From contig NZ_CP136693.1 in assembly GCF_032922745.1 (NCBI RefSeq), positions 3,782,001 to 3,846,000 on the forward strand: a DNA stretch of 64,000 nucleotides, given 5' to 3'. The stretch comes from Marinobacter salarius. Its GTDB lineage: Bacteria; Pseudomonadota; Gammaproteobacteria; Pseudomonadales; Oleiphilaceae. Shown here in pieces: positions 37,053-45,607 of this stretch. Position 1 is the stretch's first letter. Each line of letters begins with the position of its first letter. The notes beneath the pieces are model-generated. The model saw nothing but the letters and a program-made list of their open reading frames with translations, did no database searches and had not been told where the DNA came from. The position numbers and the translations under genes were made by a program.

Positions 37053-37390
37053 AATCTGACCTCTCCCGTTATCGGCCCTCAGGACGCTCAGGTAACCATT
37101 GTCGAGTTCTTCGGCCCATCGTCATGGAAGCCCAGCCCCAATGGCATGGCGATCCGGATGTCCTCGCAGCATGGGATGCGGCGGAGTCAGCCGGGCTGGA
37201 TGTAGAAGCCGCTCGGGCCGGCATGAATTTGCCCGACATTGACGGCATTATGCAACAGGATGCTATGGACGTTAAGGCGGTTGGAATTTCCGGAACTCCA
37301 ACATTCTACGTCAACGGAGAAAAGTTGAGCCAACTGGGACCTCAGGAACTGTACGACCTGGTGACGTCCAAGGTAGAGTCATCGAAATAA
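37053..37390 (+). pseudogene. Remnant of a DsbA-family thioredoxin-fold protein
   Basis: Two pieces in different frames. The first encodes NLTSPVIGPQDAQVTIVEFFG, the start of a DsbA-type domain just before its CxxC; there is no start codon or signal peptide. After a break near 37110-37123 the second frame encodes MEAQPQWHGDPDVLAAW to the end, including ISGTPTFYVNG, the cis-Pro part. The catalytic CxxC and about 60 residues are missing. The gene is broken by deletion and frameshift. Confidence 0.75.
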
Positions 37391-37412
37391 CAACATCAGA
37401 ACTGGCAACGCT

Positions 37413-38255
37413 ATGTCACTGCTTGACTACCTTCTACCCTACGATTTCTCGACGCTGACCGTGCTGAGCTACATGCTCGTGATGGGGTTCTATGGCATCG
37501 GACTGCTTCGGATGCCGGATCAGGATCGGCCTGGCGCGCTGCGGATTTTTGCTTTCACCTTGGGGGTGCTGATCTGTTATACGGTGATGCAGACACGCTT
37601 CGACTACTACGCGCAATACATGTTCTTCGTCCATCGGGGCCAGCACCTGATTCTTCATCACATCGGGCCTATCCTGATCGCGCTTTCCAATCCCTTGCCA
37701 GTCATGCGGTTCTGGTTTGAAAAAACCAGCCCGGGCTGGAAGCGCACGCTCCGGCCTCTGGGTTGGGTTTATCAGGTTCTGCAACAGCCCTTCATCGCCC
37801 TTTTCCTGTTTGTTGGGCTCATTTATTTCTGGCTGTGGCCATCGATCCATTTCGACGCCATGCTCAGCCGGGATCTGTACTGGGTCATGAACTGGAGCAT
37901 GTTGCTGGATGGTCTTCTGTTCTGGTGGTTGATCTTTGACCCAAGACCGCCGGCGATCACCTCATCACTGGGGTATGGCAGACGCATGTTGGTTCTGGCT
38001 GCCGCAGGTGTGCTTCAGATGTTTCTTGGGGCGTGGATTGTGTTCTCACGTGACATGGTTTACGACGTTTACGAAGTCTGTGGCAGGGCCTGGCCCCTGG
38101 ACCCGGAAGTCGACCAGCTCCTGGGCGGTATGCTGACCTATATCCCACCGGCCATGATGAGCATCCTTGGCATTCTTCTGATGCTCCGGCGAGCCATGCA
38201 TCAGGACGGAAAATACACCAATCAATCCAAACAACTAGAGGAAACAGCGTCATGA
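37413..38255 (+). CDS. CtaG-type cytochrome c oxidase assembly membrane protein
   Basis: 280 residues, about seven helices, of the Caa3_CtaG family (motifs HRGQHLILHHIGPILIALS and DGLLFWWLIFDPRPP). Family members help insert copper into cytochrome oxidase or contribute to copper homeostasis. It is intact, in contrast to the broken genes on both sides. Its stop overlaps the start of the truncated SCO gene by 4 bp, a pairing (CtaG-SCO) that makes functional sense. Confidence 0.85.
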   Translation: MSLLDYLLPYDFSTLTVLSYMLVMGFYGIGLLRMPDQDRPGALRIFAFTLGVLICYTVMQTRFDYYAQYMFFVHRGQHLILHHIGPILIALSNPLPVMRFWFEKTSPGWKRTLRPLGWVYQVLQQPFIALFLFVGLIYFWLWPSIHFDAMLSRDLYWVMNWSMLLDGLLFWWLIFDPRPPAITSSLGYGRRMLVLAAAGVLQMFLGAWIVFSRDMVYDVYEVCGRAWPLDPEVDQLLGGMLTYIPPAMMSILGILLMLRRAMHQDGKYTNQSKQLEETAS

Positions 38256-38458
38256 GAACTCGCTTCTGGCGACAACGAACCAGAATCATACCGGCGACCC
38301 TAACGCTGATAGCGGTTCTATTGCTGACTGGTTGCCTTAGCAACGACGCGGAGGACTGGAATGGTAAAAACATCAGTGGCCTGGACCCGGAGTTTCAGGA
38401 TGAGGTGCTCACTCTGTTCGTGAGTGTAGATCCGAAACGTGACACGCCTGAGCGCTGA
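38252..38458 (+). pseudogene. SCO-family lipoprotein with internal deletion
   Basis: 68 codons. The start is a lipoprotein signal with lipobox LLTGC followed by LSNDAEDWNGKNISGLDPEF, the normal beginning of a SCO protein; it then jumps to LTLFVSVDPKRDTPER, which belongs well after the copper motif. The segment with CxxxC is missing, and translation stops where a one-base change would continue as LKRF. It cannot carry copper. Confidence 0.75.
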
Positions 38459-38568
38459 AGAGATTCGACGTGACCTCGTTGCTCTTATGCAAGAGGATTC
38501 CTGAATCGAGTTGGAGTTGATCTTAGGGCACATTTCATCAGCTTGACGCCTAAAGGCGACGAAGTCAT

Positions 38569-39873
38569 TTAACCCGGCCACCGCGGATGCAGCTCATCAA
38601 TCACATACCGGTGGGAATGCTCCGCTCCCGATTCCGTTCTGTGCGGGTGGTCGCGTGGCAGGTCATGATGGCTATGGGCAATCACCAATGGATCATCGGC
38701 GGGCCACAGTCGGCTGGCTGCAATCAGGAAGACGAGTCCCAGAACCGCCAACGCCATCAGCGTTGGCTGAATGCCGGCAGATGAGCCAAGCCATCCCGCC
38801 AGCGGATAGGCAATCAGCCAGCCGGCGTGAGACAGCGAAAACTGGGCGGCAAAAAGCGCTGGGCGGTCTTCGCCATGAGAAGACTGGGTGAGCAAACGAC
38901 CTATGGGTGTCTGAACCGTTGAGAATCCAACACCAAGCAGCGCCCAGACTGGCATCAGCATGTAGAGGCTGTCAGCAAACCACGCCGCGCCCAAGCCGCC
39001 GAGCAACACCCAAGCCCCTGCCAGCATCACCGAACGGTCCTTCCAGCGTTTGAGCAGCGCGGGCAGCGCCAGTGCCGCCAGCATGGAACCCGCGCCGAAT
39101 GCCGCAAAAGCCATGGCCGTGTGCTGATCGGTCAGGCCAAAACCACCCTGCACGATCACTACGGTGTTCACGATCACCATGGAGCCGGCCATGCTGACCA
39201 CCACATTCAGCGCTATCAATCCCCGAAGGCGCGGTGTGGCCATAAAGATGCGAAACCCACGACGGGAGCGTTCGTAGATACCCCGACGCTTCTCCGGCGC
39301 GGAGCCAGAAGGCAGAGCCACCGATACGACGAGCAACGCTGATGCTATGAAGCCAACCACCGTGCCTGAAAACAGCCCCTGCCAACTGGTAACCAACAAC
39401 AGCATGCCGGCCAGAGCCGGACTGATCAGGTTTTCAAGATCGTAAGCCAGACGGGAAAGGGACAGCGCCCGCGTATAGTCGTCCTCGTTGGGTAAGGTGT
39501 CCGGGATGGTGGACTGGAACGTCGGCGTAAAGGCCGCAGATGCCGATTGCAGCACGGCGATCAGTACATACACCTCCCAGACCTCAGTCACAAAAGGCAA
39601 GGCAAGTGCAACGGCAGCTCGCACCAGATCCAGAGAAACCAGCATCACACGACGAGGTATGTTCTCCGCCAGTGCTGCAGCAATGGGGGCAATGAAGACA
39701 TAGGCGACCATTTTGATTGCCATGGCTGTGCCAACCACCTGCCCCGCCTTATCACCAGCAAGATCAAAGGCCAGAAGGCTCAGGGCAACCGTTGCCAACC
39801 CCGTTCCCAGCAGGGCAACGACCTGGGCTAAAAACAGATGCCGGTAGGTGCGATTTTTCAGAATCTCAAGCAT
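38569..39873 (-). CDS. MFS efflux transporter with His-rich tail, NreB-like
   Basis: 434 residues, about 12 helices of the MFS. The C terminus is His-rich (AHSHHDLPRDHPHR, AEHSHRY), as in the nickel exporter NreB, and helix sequences such as NRTYRHLFLAQVVALLGTGL fit that group. The neighbouring HupE and DmeRF genes support nickel or cobalt as substrate. The start ATG at 39873 follows AGGAGA. The metal is inferred, not shown. Confidence 0.72.
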   Translation of the reverse strand: MLEILKNRTYRHLFLAQVVALLGTGLATVALSLLAFDLAGDKAGQVVGTAMAIKMVAYVFIAPIAAALAENIPRRVMLVSLDLVRAAVALALPFVTEVWEVYVLIAVLQSASAAFTPTFQSTIPDTLPNEDDYTRALSLSRLAYDLENLISPALAGMLLLVTSWQGLFSGTVVGFIASALLVVSVALPSGSAPEKRRGIYERSRRGFRIFMATPRLRGLIALNVVVSMAGSMVIVNTVVIVQGGFGLTDQHTAMAFAAFGAGSMLAALALPALLKRWKDRSVMLAGAWVLLGGLGAAWFADSLYMLMPVWALLGVGFSTVQTPIGRLLTQSSHGEDRPALFAAQFSLSHAGWLIAYPLAGWLGSSAGIQPTLMALAVLGLVFLIAASRLWPADDPLVIAHSHHDLPRDHPHRTESGAEHSHRYVIDELHPRWPG

Positions 39874-39891
39874 GGTTCTCCTGACTAAAGA

Positions 39892-39914
39892 CCCGCAACC
39901 GGGCGGTTAGCGGG
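39892..39914 (-). terminator. Hairpin terminator after the HupE module
   Basis: Stem CCCGC-AACCG with complementary CGGTT-A-GCGGG (one bulged base) and a 2-nt loop lies 20 bp after the stop of the gene at 39935. On the minus strand it is followed by TCTTTAG, a weak U-rich stretch. Confidence 0.6.
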
Positions 39915-39934
39915 CCTTTGCTCCATCTCCAGCT

Positions 39935-40282
39935 TTACATTTTGCCGGAGTGGTTAGCTCCAACGGGGTTGCCGTACTCATCCACAAAGACATACAGGTT
40001 CGCTTTGTCTTCGCTGGCAGAGTCAGGATTAGCAAACTGGACGACCCATAGTTTACCCGCCGAGGTAGACCGTTGCTCGGCCGTGCCTCTGGAGGCTTCC
40101 GCCCAGCTAGAAGCAATCTGTTCTGAATTAACGAGTTGCTGCTTGACGGCGGCCGCCCGCTCGGTCACCTGCTCTTTCGAAACAGGCTCCGAAGCACCAT
40201 GGCTATGGCCAGCCCCGGCAAATGCGTAGCCGGAAACCGACAAAACAATGACCGCTGCAAATACGTGAATCATTTTTTTCAT
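39935..40282 (-). CDS. Small exported protein, DUF6488-like
   Basis: 115 residues from the ATG at 40282 (AGGAG upstream). Signal peptide (1-22, ending AFA) then GAGHSHGA and a domain with SKEQVTERAAAVKQQLV and LYVFVDEYGNPVGANHSG, resembling the DUF6488 group from memory. The His near the mature N terminus may bind metal. It is the last gene of the leftward peptide-HupE-anchor module; the other copy of the module lacks it. Confidence 0.6.
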   Translation of the reverse strand: MKKMIHVFAAVIVLSVSGYAFAGAGHSHGASEPVSKEQVTERAAAVKQQLVNSEQIASSWAEASRGTAEQRSTSAGKLWVVQFANPDSASEDKANLYVFVDEYGNPVGANHSGKM

Positions 40283-40311
40283 GAGATAACTCCTAAGGAT
40301 CAATAATTGAA

Positions 40312-40911
40312 TTACTTCTTGCTAATGCCGCTGTAAAACCCGCTGGTATCAAGAACCACAGTGACAGCTCTTTCTCCGCGATTTTCCCAGTACCATCCAT
40401 GCGTACCGTCAAACGGTGCCTCAAATGCTCCGCTCGCAGACGGCTGGTCGCGCCCCTGCCAGTAGCTGGTGAAATTGTCGCCGTCATTGAACCGTTCACC
40501 GTGCATATCGAAGTTCACCGAACCTCCCTCCGTGGTCCAGTTAAAAACCATTCGATCTCCCTCGGCCATTGTGGCTTTGACTTCCAGACCCTCGTTTGGT
40601 CCCAAAGTTACGGTCGTGGAATCAGAACTCAAACCTTCTGGCGTTTTCCAGACCGGACCAGCCGGCAATGCCAGCAGGTTACCCGACGAGGCCGATTCCG
40701 ACTCAGGCTGCGTGGACTCAGCGGCGTTGGCCTGACTGAGTACAGTCAACCCCATGGTCTGGCCGAGTCCCGTGGGATCGATGCCATATTCGGCTGGGAG
40801 GATGGTTGTGACCAGAACCACGCCGCCGATAACAGCAGCCACTCCGGTCGCCTTGAACAAGCTTTTTGAGGAAGGAAGTCCCTCACGATTCATATTGGAA
40901 ATGTCTTGCAT
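40312..40911 (-). CDS. Membrane-anchored periplasmic protein, HupE partner (copy 1)
   Basis: 199 residues: one N-terminal membrane helix (about 20-40), then LPAEYGIDPTGLGQTMGLT and a periplasmic domain with GSVNFDMHGERF and FDGTHGWYWENRGERAVTVVLDTSG. It is paralogous to 44739-45428, which shares the same features. Members are called transmembrane anchor proteins; function is unknown. Conserved His (DMHGE, THGW) might be metal ligands. It starts 11 bp after the HupE gene. Confidence 0.75.
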   Translation of the reverse strand: MQDISNMNREGLPSSKSLFKATGVAAVIGGVVLVTTILPAEYGIDPTGLGQTMGLTVLSQANAAESTQPESESASSGNLLALPAGPVWKTPEGLSSDSTTVTLGPNEGLEVKATMAEGDRMVFNWTTEGGSVNFDMHGERFNDGDNFTSYWQGRDQPSASGAFEAPFDGTHGWYWENRGERAVTVVLDTSGFYSGISKK

Positions 40912-40922
40912 GGTCTAACTCC

Positions 40923-41654
40923 TCAGGAAACGGTGTACAGGCCGGTCAACTGATAACCCATCAGCATAAAACCGGCGCTCATCAACAGAACGTTGGCTGC
41001 AAGTGCCTGCCGGGGAAAAACATCCGTCCGGCGCCAGAAATTCATCGCGATCAGAATGATGCCCAGAGCCATCAACTGGCCAATCTCAACTCCGACATTA
41101 AACGCCAGAATGTTCGCCACCAGGCCATCCTCTGAAAGCGTGAAATCCTGAAGCTTCGTGGCCAGGCCGAACCCATGGAAAAATCCGAAAATCAGGACGG
41201 CGGCCTTGGTATTGGGCTGAAATCCGAACCAGCGGCGAAACGCACCAAGGTTATCCAGAGCCTTGTAGACCACGGAAAAGCCGATGATGGCATCCACCAT
41301 ATAGGCATTGACGTTGGTCTCACTGAGCACGCCGTAAAGAAGCGTGACACTGTGTCCAACCGCAAAAAGCGTGACGTAGATACCCACGTCTTTCATGCGG
41401 TAAAGAAAGAAGATGACACCTGCCAGGAACAGGAGGTGGTCGTAGCCGGTGACCATGTGTTTGGCCCCCAGATAGATAAAGGGCAGCAATTGTGCCCCGC
41501 TGGCCTGCTCAATGAACGTGGCATCGCCTGCTTCAACACCATGGGCAAAGAGCAGAGGAGAAAACATCAGGCCTACGAGCGCTGCCCCTAAAAGGTACAG
41601 CCAACGCACGCCAACGCCCACGCCTGTTCGGCGCGGAAACGGCATATGATTCAT
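40923..41654 (-). CDS. HupE/UreJ-family nickel/cobalt permease-like protein (copy 1)
   Basis: 243 residues with a signal sequence and about six membrane helices. The HupE signature HMVTGYDHLLFL (HX5DH) is present, and also FGFFHGFGLATK. HupE/UreJ members take up nickel or cobalt for hydrogenase or urease; no such enzymes are encoded here, so the role is more likely metal handling with the anchor protein. Paralog at 43989-44723 (clear identity in GFQPNTKA, FNVGVEIGQL). Confidence 0.87.
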   Translation of the reverse strand: MNHMPFPRRTGVGVGVRWLYLLGAALVGLMFSPLLFAHGVEAGDATFIEQASGAQLLPFIYLGAKHMVTGYDHLLFLAGVIFFLYRMKDVGIYVTLFAVGHSVTLLYGVLSETNVNAYMVDAIIGFSVVYKALDNLGAFRRWFGFQPNTKAAVLIFGFFHGFGLATKLQDFTLSEDGLVANILAFNVGVEIGQLMALGIILIAMNFWRRTDVFPRQALAANVLLMSAGFMLMGYQLTGLYTVS

Positions 41655-41723
41655 TCGGTGATCTCCGAAATATCGACAGAAATTTAGATAAAGACGCTGA
41701 CGCGTCAGTTCTTAATGACGTTT

Positions 41724-42104
41724 TCAGGCTTTCGGAGGCCGATAAAGTGCGGATGTCTGCTCCGGCAGAGGAGACGGCGTTCTTTGAAGCACAGGCTTGT
41801 CCTGCCTGTGGAAAAGCGGCACTGCATCCAGCTTCAGGGGCACGTGCTTTTCGACTGCGCCAATCGCATGGAGTAGCAGGTGGTCCTGGTCCGTCATTTC
41901 AACTGTCGAAACATGGAGATGATCGAGAGAGGACGGATGGATATGCCCATGGTTCTGGACAAATTCTGCAAGAGATAGACTCTGTGATGCATCGTGAACG
42001 TTCTGATCTGAAGCCCAGGCAAGACGAAAAAGCATCATGAGTGACAGCATGGTCACCACAAAAATACGTCTGCCGGTGGAAAATTGGGCCTGGTTAATGA
42101 ACAC
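41724..42104 (-). CDS. Small exported His-containing protein (peptide of module, copy 1)
   Basis: About 126 residues if the GTG at 42104 is used (GGGATACGAA upstream); the hydrophobic stretch MLSLMMLFRLAWAS serves as signal. The mature part has scattered His (NHGHIHPSSLDHLHVS, DHLLLHAIGAVEKHVPL) and ends PEQTSALYRPPKA. It resembles the peptide at 43557, which also precedes a HupE gene and ends RPPKALLSA. His-rich character suggests nickel or cobalt binding. Start choice is uncertain. Confidence 0.55.
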   Translation of the reverse strand: MFINQAQFSTGRRIFVVTMLSLMMLFRLAWASDQNVHDASQSLSLAEFVQNHGHIHPSSLDHLHVSTVEMTDQDHLLLHAIGAVEKHVPLKLDAVPLFHRQDKPVLQRTPSPLPEQTSALYRPPKA

Positions 42105-42236
42105 TTCGTATCCCGTTAGCGTCGATCTATTGGCAGGAAGACTATCCAAGTCCGGTCTGCTTTGCAAAGATGCGCATTTAAAGCGCCTAGAAGACCAACC
42201 TCGAACCATCCACTACTCTATTTCAGGAACTTGTCT

Positions 42237-43166
42237 ATGCACCATGAACGACTCGACCATTGGCAACACGATCACGTCTTTGGTCAGGATCTGAAGCGCT
42301 CGGGCGAAACCCGAACACTCATCGTAGTGGGCATGACGCTGGCGATGATGGTCTGGGAGATTCTGGCCGGGATCGTCTATGGCTCCATGGCTTTGCTGGC
42401 CGATGGCCTGCACATGGGGTCGCACGCGGTGGCTCTGGGTATTGCGGCCTTCGCCTATGCGTACGCCAGGAAAAACGCAGGCAACACCCGCTTCTCTTTC
42501 GGGACGGGCAAGGTCAATGCGTTGGGTGGCTTTACCGGCGCGATTCTGCTGGCTGTCTTTGCACTCTACATGGTCATCGAGAGCGTTGGGCGTTTTATCC
42601 AGCCCGTCCCCATTTCTTTCGATGGGGCCATTTTTGTGGCCATCATTGGCCTGGTGGTCAACGGGTTATCAGCGTGGATACTGGGGGATGCAGGCCATGA
42701 CCATGGTCACAGTCACGGGCATGATCACGGGCACCACCATCATCACCATGACCACAACCGCCGGGCCGCTTACCTGCATGTGCTTGCGGATGCGCTGACG
42801 TCAGTCCTTGCCATCGTTGCCCTCTTGGCGGGTAAGTATGCCGGGTGGAACTGGATGGACCCGATGATGGGGATTATCGGTGCGATTCTGGTAACCCGTT
42901 GGTCCTGGCATCTGCTGAAAGACACCTCAAAGGTCCTCCTTGACGAGCAACATCAGGATATGGAGGAAACCGTCAAACAGGCCGTCGAAGACGACGATGC
43001 CACAGTCAGTGATCTGCACGTATGGGCGATAGGCCCAAACATTCATGCGGCTATTGTCTCAGTCGTCTCGCACCAGCCCGAGTCGCCCACAGTCTATAAG
43101 GAGCGCATTCAGGCACAATGCCAGTCCCTGGTCCACGTGACAGTAGAGCCTCTCCGGTGTGATTAA
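42237..43166 (+). CDS. dmeF: Cation diffusion facilitator DmeF (Ni/Co efflux)
   Basis: 309 residues, six helices. Metal sites occur in ADGLHMGSHA (helix 2) and HVLADALTSV (helix 5), and the cytoplasmic loop is His-rich (GHDHGHSHGHDHGHHHHHHDH). The N terminus MHHERLDHWQHDHVFG is typical of DmeF. It exports cobalt and nickel. A CsoR/RcnR-type regulator follows convergently, as in known dmeRF pairs. AGGAAC lies before the ATG at 42237. Confidence 0.9.
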   Translation: MHHERLDHWQHDHVFGQDLKRSGETRTLIVVGMTLAMMVWEILAGIVYGSMALLADGLHMGSHAVALGIAAFAYAYARKNAGNTRFSFGTGKVNALGGFTGAILLAVFALYMVIESVGRFIQPVPISFDGAIFVAIIGLVVNGLSAWILGDAGHDHGHSHGHDHGHHHHHHDHNRRAAYLHVLADALTSVLAIVALLAGKYAGWNWMDPMMGIIGAILVTRWSWHLLKDTSKVLLDEQHQDMEETVKQAVEDDDATVSDLHVWAIGPNIHAAIVSVVSHQPESPTVYKERIQAQCQSLVHVTVEPLRCD

Positions 43167-43197
43167 CGGGGAGAGCGCAGATCTGAGAGTAACGAGA

Positions 43198-43476
43198 TCA
43201 AAGATACCGGGCGATTGCCTTGAATTCATCGACACGCCGCTGCTGCTCCGGCTCCAGCGGCCCGATGGAATCGTCCAGGCAATGCTCAATGTGGTCCTGT
43301 ACCAATACGCGCTTGGCCTGTTGAATCGCCTTTTCCACGGCATGAAGCTGTTGGGCCAGTTCCAGGCAGGGTTTTCCCTGATCAATCATGCCAATCACGC
43401 TTTCAAGATGGCCGTTAGCCCTCTTCAGGCGTTTGATAATATTCGGGTGAGATTGATGCGTGTGATCATTTACCAT
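43198..43476 (-). CDS. dmeR: RcnR/CsoR-family regulator, DmeR-like
   Basis: 92 residues, all helical. Metal ligands line up with the family: His5 near the N terminus, Cys37, His62 and Cys66 (DHIEHC), a set between RcnR (His64) and CsoR (Cys65). It should repress in the absence of nickel or cobalt by binding a G-tract palindrome; one lies at 43488-43504 next to its start. Convergent with dmeF. Confidence 0.85.
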   Translation of the reverse strand: MVNDHTHQSHPNIIKRLKRANGHLESVIGMIDQGKPCLELAQQLHAVEKAIQQAKRVLVQDHIEHCLDDSIGPLEPEQQRRVDEFKAIARYL

Positions 43477-43487
43477 TTTTAATTCCT

Positions 43488-43504
43488 ATCCCCCGTGGGG
43501 GGAT
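43488..43504. promoter_or_regulatory. G/C-tract palindromic operator (DmeR/RcnR-type)
   Basis: ATCCCCC-GT-GGGGGGAT, the C/G-tract palindrome characteristic of RcnR/CsoR operators, placed 11 bp upstream of dmeR and about 50 bp before the peptide-HupE-anchor copy 2. It may control both. A similar tract is not seen in front of dmeF or of copy 1. Confidence 0.72.
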
Positions 43505-43556
43505 GGTATCCTCCGTTCTCGTTGAAATCCAACCACAGACTCGACGCGTTAGATTG

Positions 43557-43940
43557 ATGATTTCGGCCATTCACCAGAGAAAACTGCTTCCAACGCTCGT
43601 CATACTCTTTGTATTGGTGGGCCTGTCACTGTCGGTGATTGGCGAGTCATTCTCTCATGGTGTGGCCAACTTGGCAGGCGATTGGAAATCGCAGTTTGAC
43701 GGCCAACCGGGCAGTCATGGTGCGCATGGACACACCCACGGTTTTGACGAAGAGCCAGAGACATCATCAGTGCATCATGATGCTGGCAATCATACCCACG
43801 AGACCGTGGACCACCTCAGGGTTCCGTTTGTTTCCCAAAGCCTCACCGTTCTCCGGCAGCCCGTGCCCTTTGCCGGAGGTTCTCCCCGCAGTTTGCGCTA
43901 TCGGCTTGAACGCCCTCCAAAAGCTCTCCTTTCCGCTTGA
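43557..43940 (+). CDS. Small exported His-rich protein (peptide of module, copy 2)
   Basis: 127 residues: signal helix (about 9-30, VILFVLVGLSLSVIGES), mature part with His clusters (SHGAHGHTHGFDEE, SVHHDAGNHTHE) and a tail ending RLERPPKALLSA. It stands directly upstream of HupE copy 2, like its counterpart at 41724. A start at 43503 would place it in the operator, so the ATG at 43557 is used. Function unknown; metal binding inferred. Confidence 0.6.
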   Translation: MISAIHQRKLLPTLVILFVLVGLSLSVIGESFSHGVANLAGDWKSQFDGQPGSHGAHGHTHGFDEEPETSSVHHDAGNHTHETVDHLRVPFVSQSLTVLRQPVPFAGGSPRSLRYRLERPPKALLSA

Positions 43941-43988
43941 TTCTTGCCGCTTGCGCGGCCCGAGAAAACACATTCGATTGGAGTCTTT

Positions 43989-44723
43989 ATGTTGTCAAAC
44001 TTGCCTGGCCGATGCCGTGGTGTGTCCTCAATGGGCACAGGTAACCGTCTACTCTGGATATTTCTGACACTGGGCTTGCTGGGTATGAGTACCGATGTGC
44101 TTGCCCACGCAGTCGCCCAGGGCGACAAGGGGTACATCCAGGAAATTACCGGGATAAACCTTATTTCGTTCATCTATCTGGGGGCCAAACACATGGTCAC
44201 CGGCTATGACCACCTGCTGTTCCTGCTGGGTGTCATTTTCTTCCTCTACCAAATGAAGCACATCGCCATCTACGTGAGCCTGTTTGCTCTAGGGCATTCC
44301 ACGACGATGCTGCTGGGGGTGTACTTCAACGTGGGCATCAACAGCTACATCATTGATGCGATTATCGGTCTGTCCATCGTCTACAAGGCACTGGACAACA
44401 TCGGTGCCTATCAGCGTTGGTTTGGTTTCCAACCCAATACCAAGGCCGCCACGCTGATCTTCGGGTTCTTCCATGGCTTTGGTCTGTCCACCAAAATCAT
44501 CGAATACGACATCTCACAGGACGGCCTGATTCCGAACCTCCTCGCCTTCAATGTGGGCGTGGAAATCGGACAGTTAATCGCCCTGGCCATGATCCTGATT
44601 GCCATCAGCTTCTGGCGAAAGACCGACGGTTTTTTCCGGCATGCCTACACCGCCAACGTGGCCATGATGAGCGCAGGTTTTCTGCTCTTTGGCTATCAGC
44701 TCACCGGTTACTTTGTCGCCTGA
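43989..44723 (+). CDS. HupE/UreJ-family nickel/cobalt permease-like protein (copy 2)
   Basis: 244 residues. Signature HMVTGYDHLLFL and GFFHGFGLSTK as in copy 1; about six helices after a signal region. GGAG lies before the ATG at 43989. The anchor gene copy 2 follows 15 bp later. It is probably regulated through the G-tract operator at 43488-43504. Confidence 0.87.
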   Translation: MLSNLPGRCRGVSSMGTGNRLLWIFLTLGLLGMSTDVLAHAVAQGDKGYIQEITGINLISFIYLGAKHMVTGYDHLLFLLGVIFFLYQMKHIAIYVSLFALGHSTTMLLGVYFNVGINSYIIDAIIGLSIVYKALDNIGAYQRWFGFQPNTKAATLIFGFFHGFGLSTKIIEYDISQDGLIPNLLAFNVGVEIGQLIALAMILIAISFWRKTDGFFRHAYTANVAMMSAGFLLFGYQLTGYFVA

Positions 44724-44738
44724 TTCTGGAGATTTATT

Positions 44739-45428
44739 ATGTACAACACCGATATACCCAACCGTGAAGAACTGCCCAGCACTGCCAAGCTGGCTCGATC
44801 AACCATCATTGCCGCTATTGTGGCGCTGTTTCTGCTGGCAACCGTGGTCATGCCCGCCGAATACGCCCTGGACCCAACCGGCGCAGGTCGCCTTTTGGGC
44901 CTGACTGAAATGGGCGAGATCAAGGAGCAGCTTGCTGAAGAAGCAGCCGCTGACGAGGCTGCCCAGATGGTTGCGGTGCAATCCTCGGTTGATCAGAAGA
45001 CCCCGGAAGTCAAAGAACCTGTCGTGGATGAAGCCGTTGAGGAGCCAGCTCCCTCGCCTGAAGTAGAGGTTGCGCCTGCTGAGCCTGCGCCTGAACCAGA
45101 AATTGCGGAACCGCAGTGGCAGGATGAAGTACGCGTGGTTCTCACACCGGGAGAAGGCACTGAGTTCAAACTCACAATGGAGGAAGGTGCTACAGCCCGG
45201 TTCTCCTGGGTGTCTCAGGGTGGCCCTATCAACTTCGATACCCATGGTGATGGAGGCGGCCAGTCAATTTCTTACGAAAAAGGCCGGGGCGTTCCGGAAG
45301 ATGAAGGCGAACTTGTGGCTGCATTCACCGGCAACCATGGCTGGTTTTTCCGAAACAGGAACGACAACAACATCACCCTCGTGCTGAGAACGAGTGGAGA
45401 TTATGGCGAGTTGCGAAAAGCGTTATAA
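44739..45428 (+). CDS. Membrane-anchored periplasmic protein, HupE partner (copy 2)
   Basis: 229 residues with one N-terminal membrane helix, then MPAEYALDPTGAGRLLGLT (compare LPAEYGIDPTG in copy 1), a Pro/Glu/Val-rich linker (about 95-127) not present in copy 1, and a periplasmic domain with GPINFDTHGDGGG and TGNHGWFFRNRNDNNITLVLRTSG. The matching blocks show that the two anchors are paralogs; the linker is the main difference. Confidence 0.75.
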   Translation: MYNTDIPNREELPSTAKLARSTIIAAIVALFLLATVVMPAEYALDPTGAGRLLGLTEMGEIKEQLAEEAAADEAAQMVAVQSSVDQKTPEVKEPVVDEAVEEPAPSPEVEVAPAEPAPEPEIAEPQWQDEVRVVLTPGEGTEFKLTMEEGATARFSWVSQGGPINFDTHGDGGGQSISYEKGRGVPEDEGELVAAFTGNHGWFFRNRNDNNITLVLRTSGDYGELRKAL

Positions 45429-45448
45429 ATCCGGGTGATCCTACCAAG

Positions 45449-45476
45449 GGAGGGCCGGTCTCGCGGACGGCCCTCC
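45449..45476 (+). terminator. Hairpin after HupE module copy 2, possible terminator
   Basis: Nine-bp perfect stem GGAGGGCCG/CGGCCCTCC with a 10-nt loop, 21 bp after the anchor stop. No U-run follows, so termination may need Rho or the hairpin may protect the mRNA end. Confidence 0.5.
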
Positions 45477-45607
45477 TGCCAACTCTTCAGGGTACTATAC
45501 TAGAAGTGCACTGCAATAAGTCGCGATGGCCCGCTTTATGCTTACACCTCCCCTAGACACCAAAACCGTCAACATTTTCTCATTGGCCATGGGAGGGGAC
45601 CAACGCC

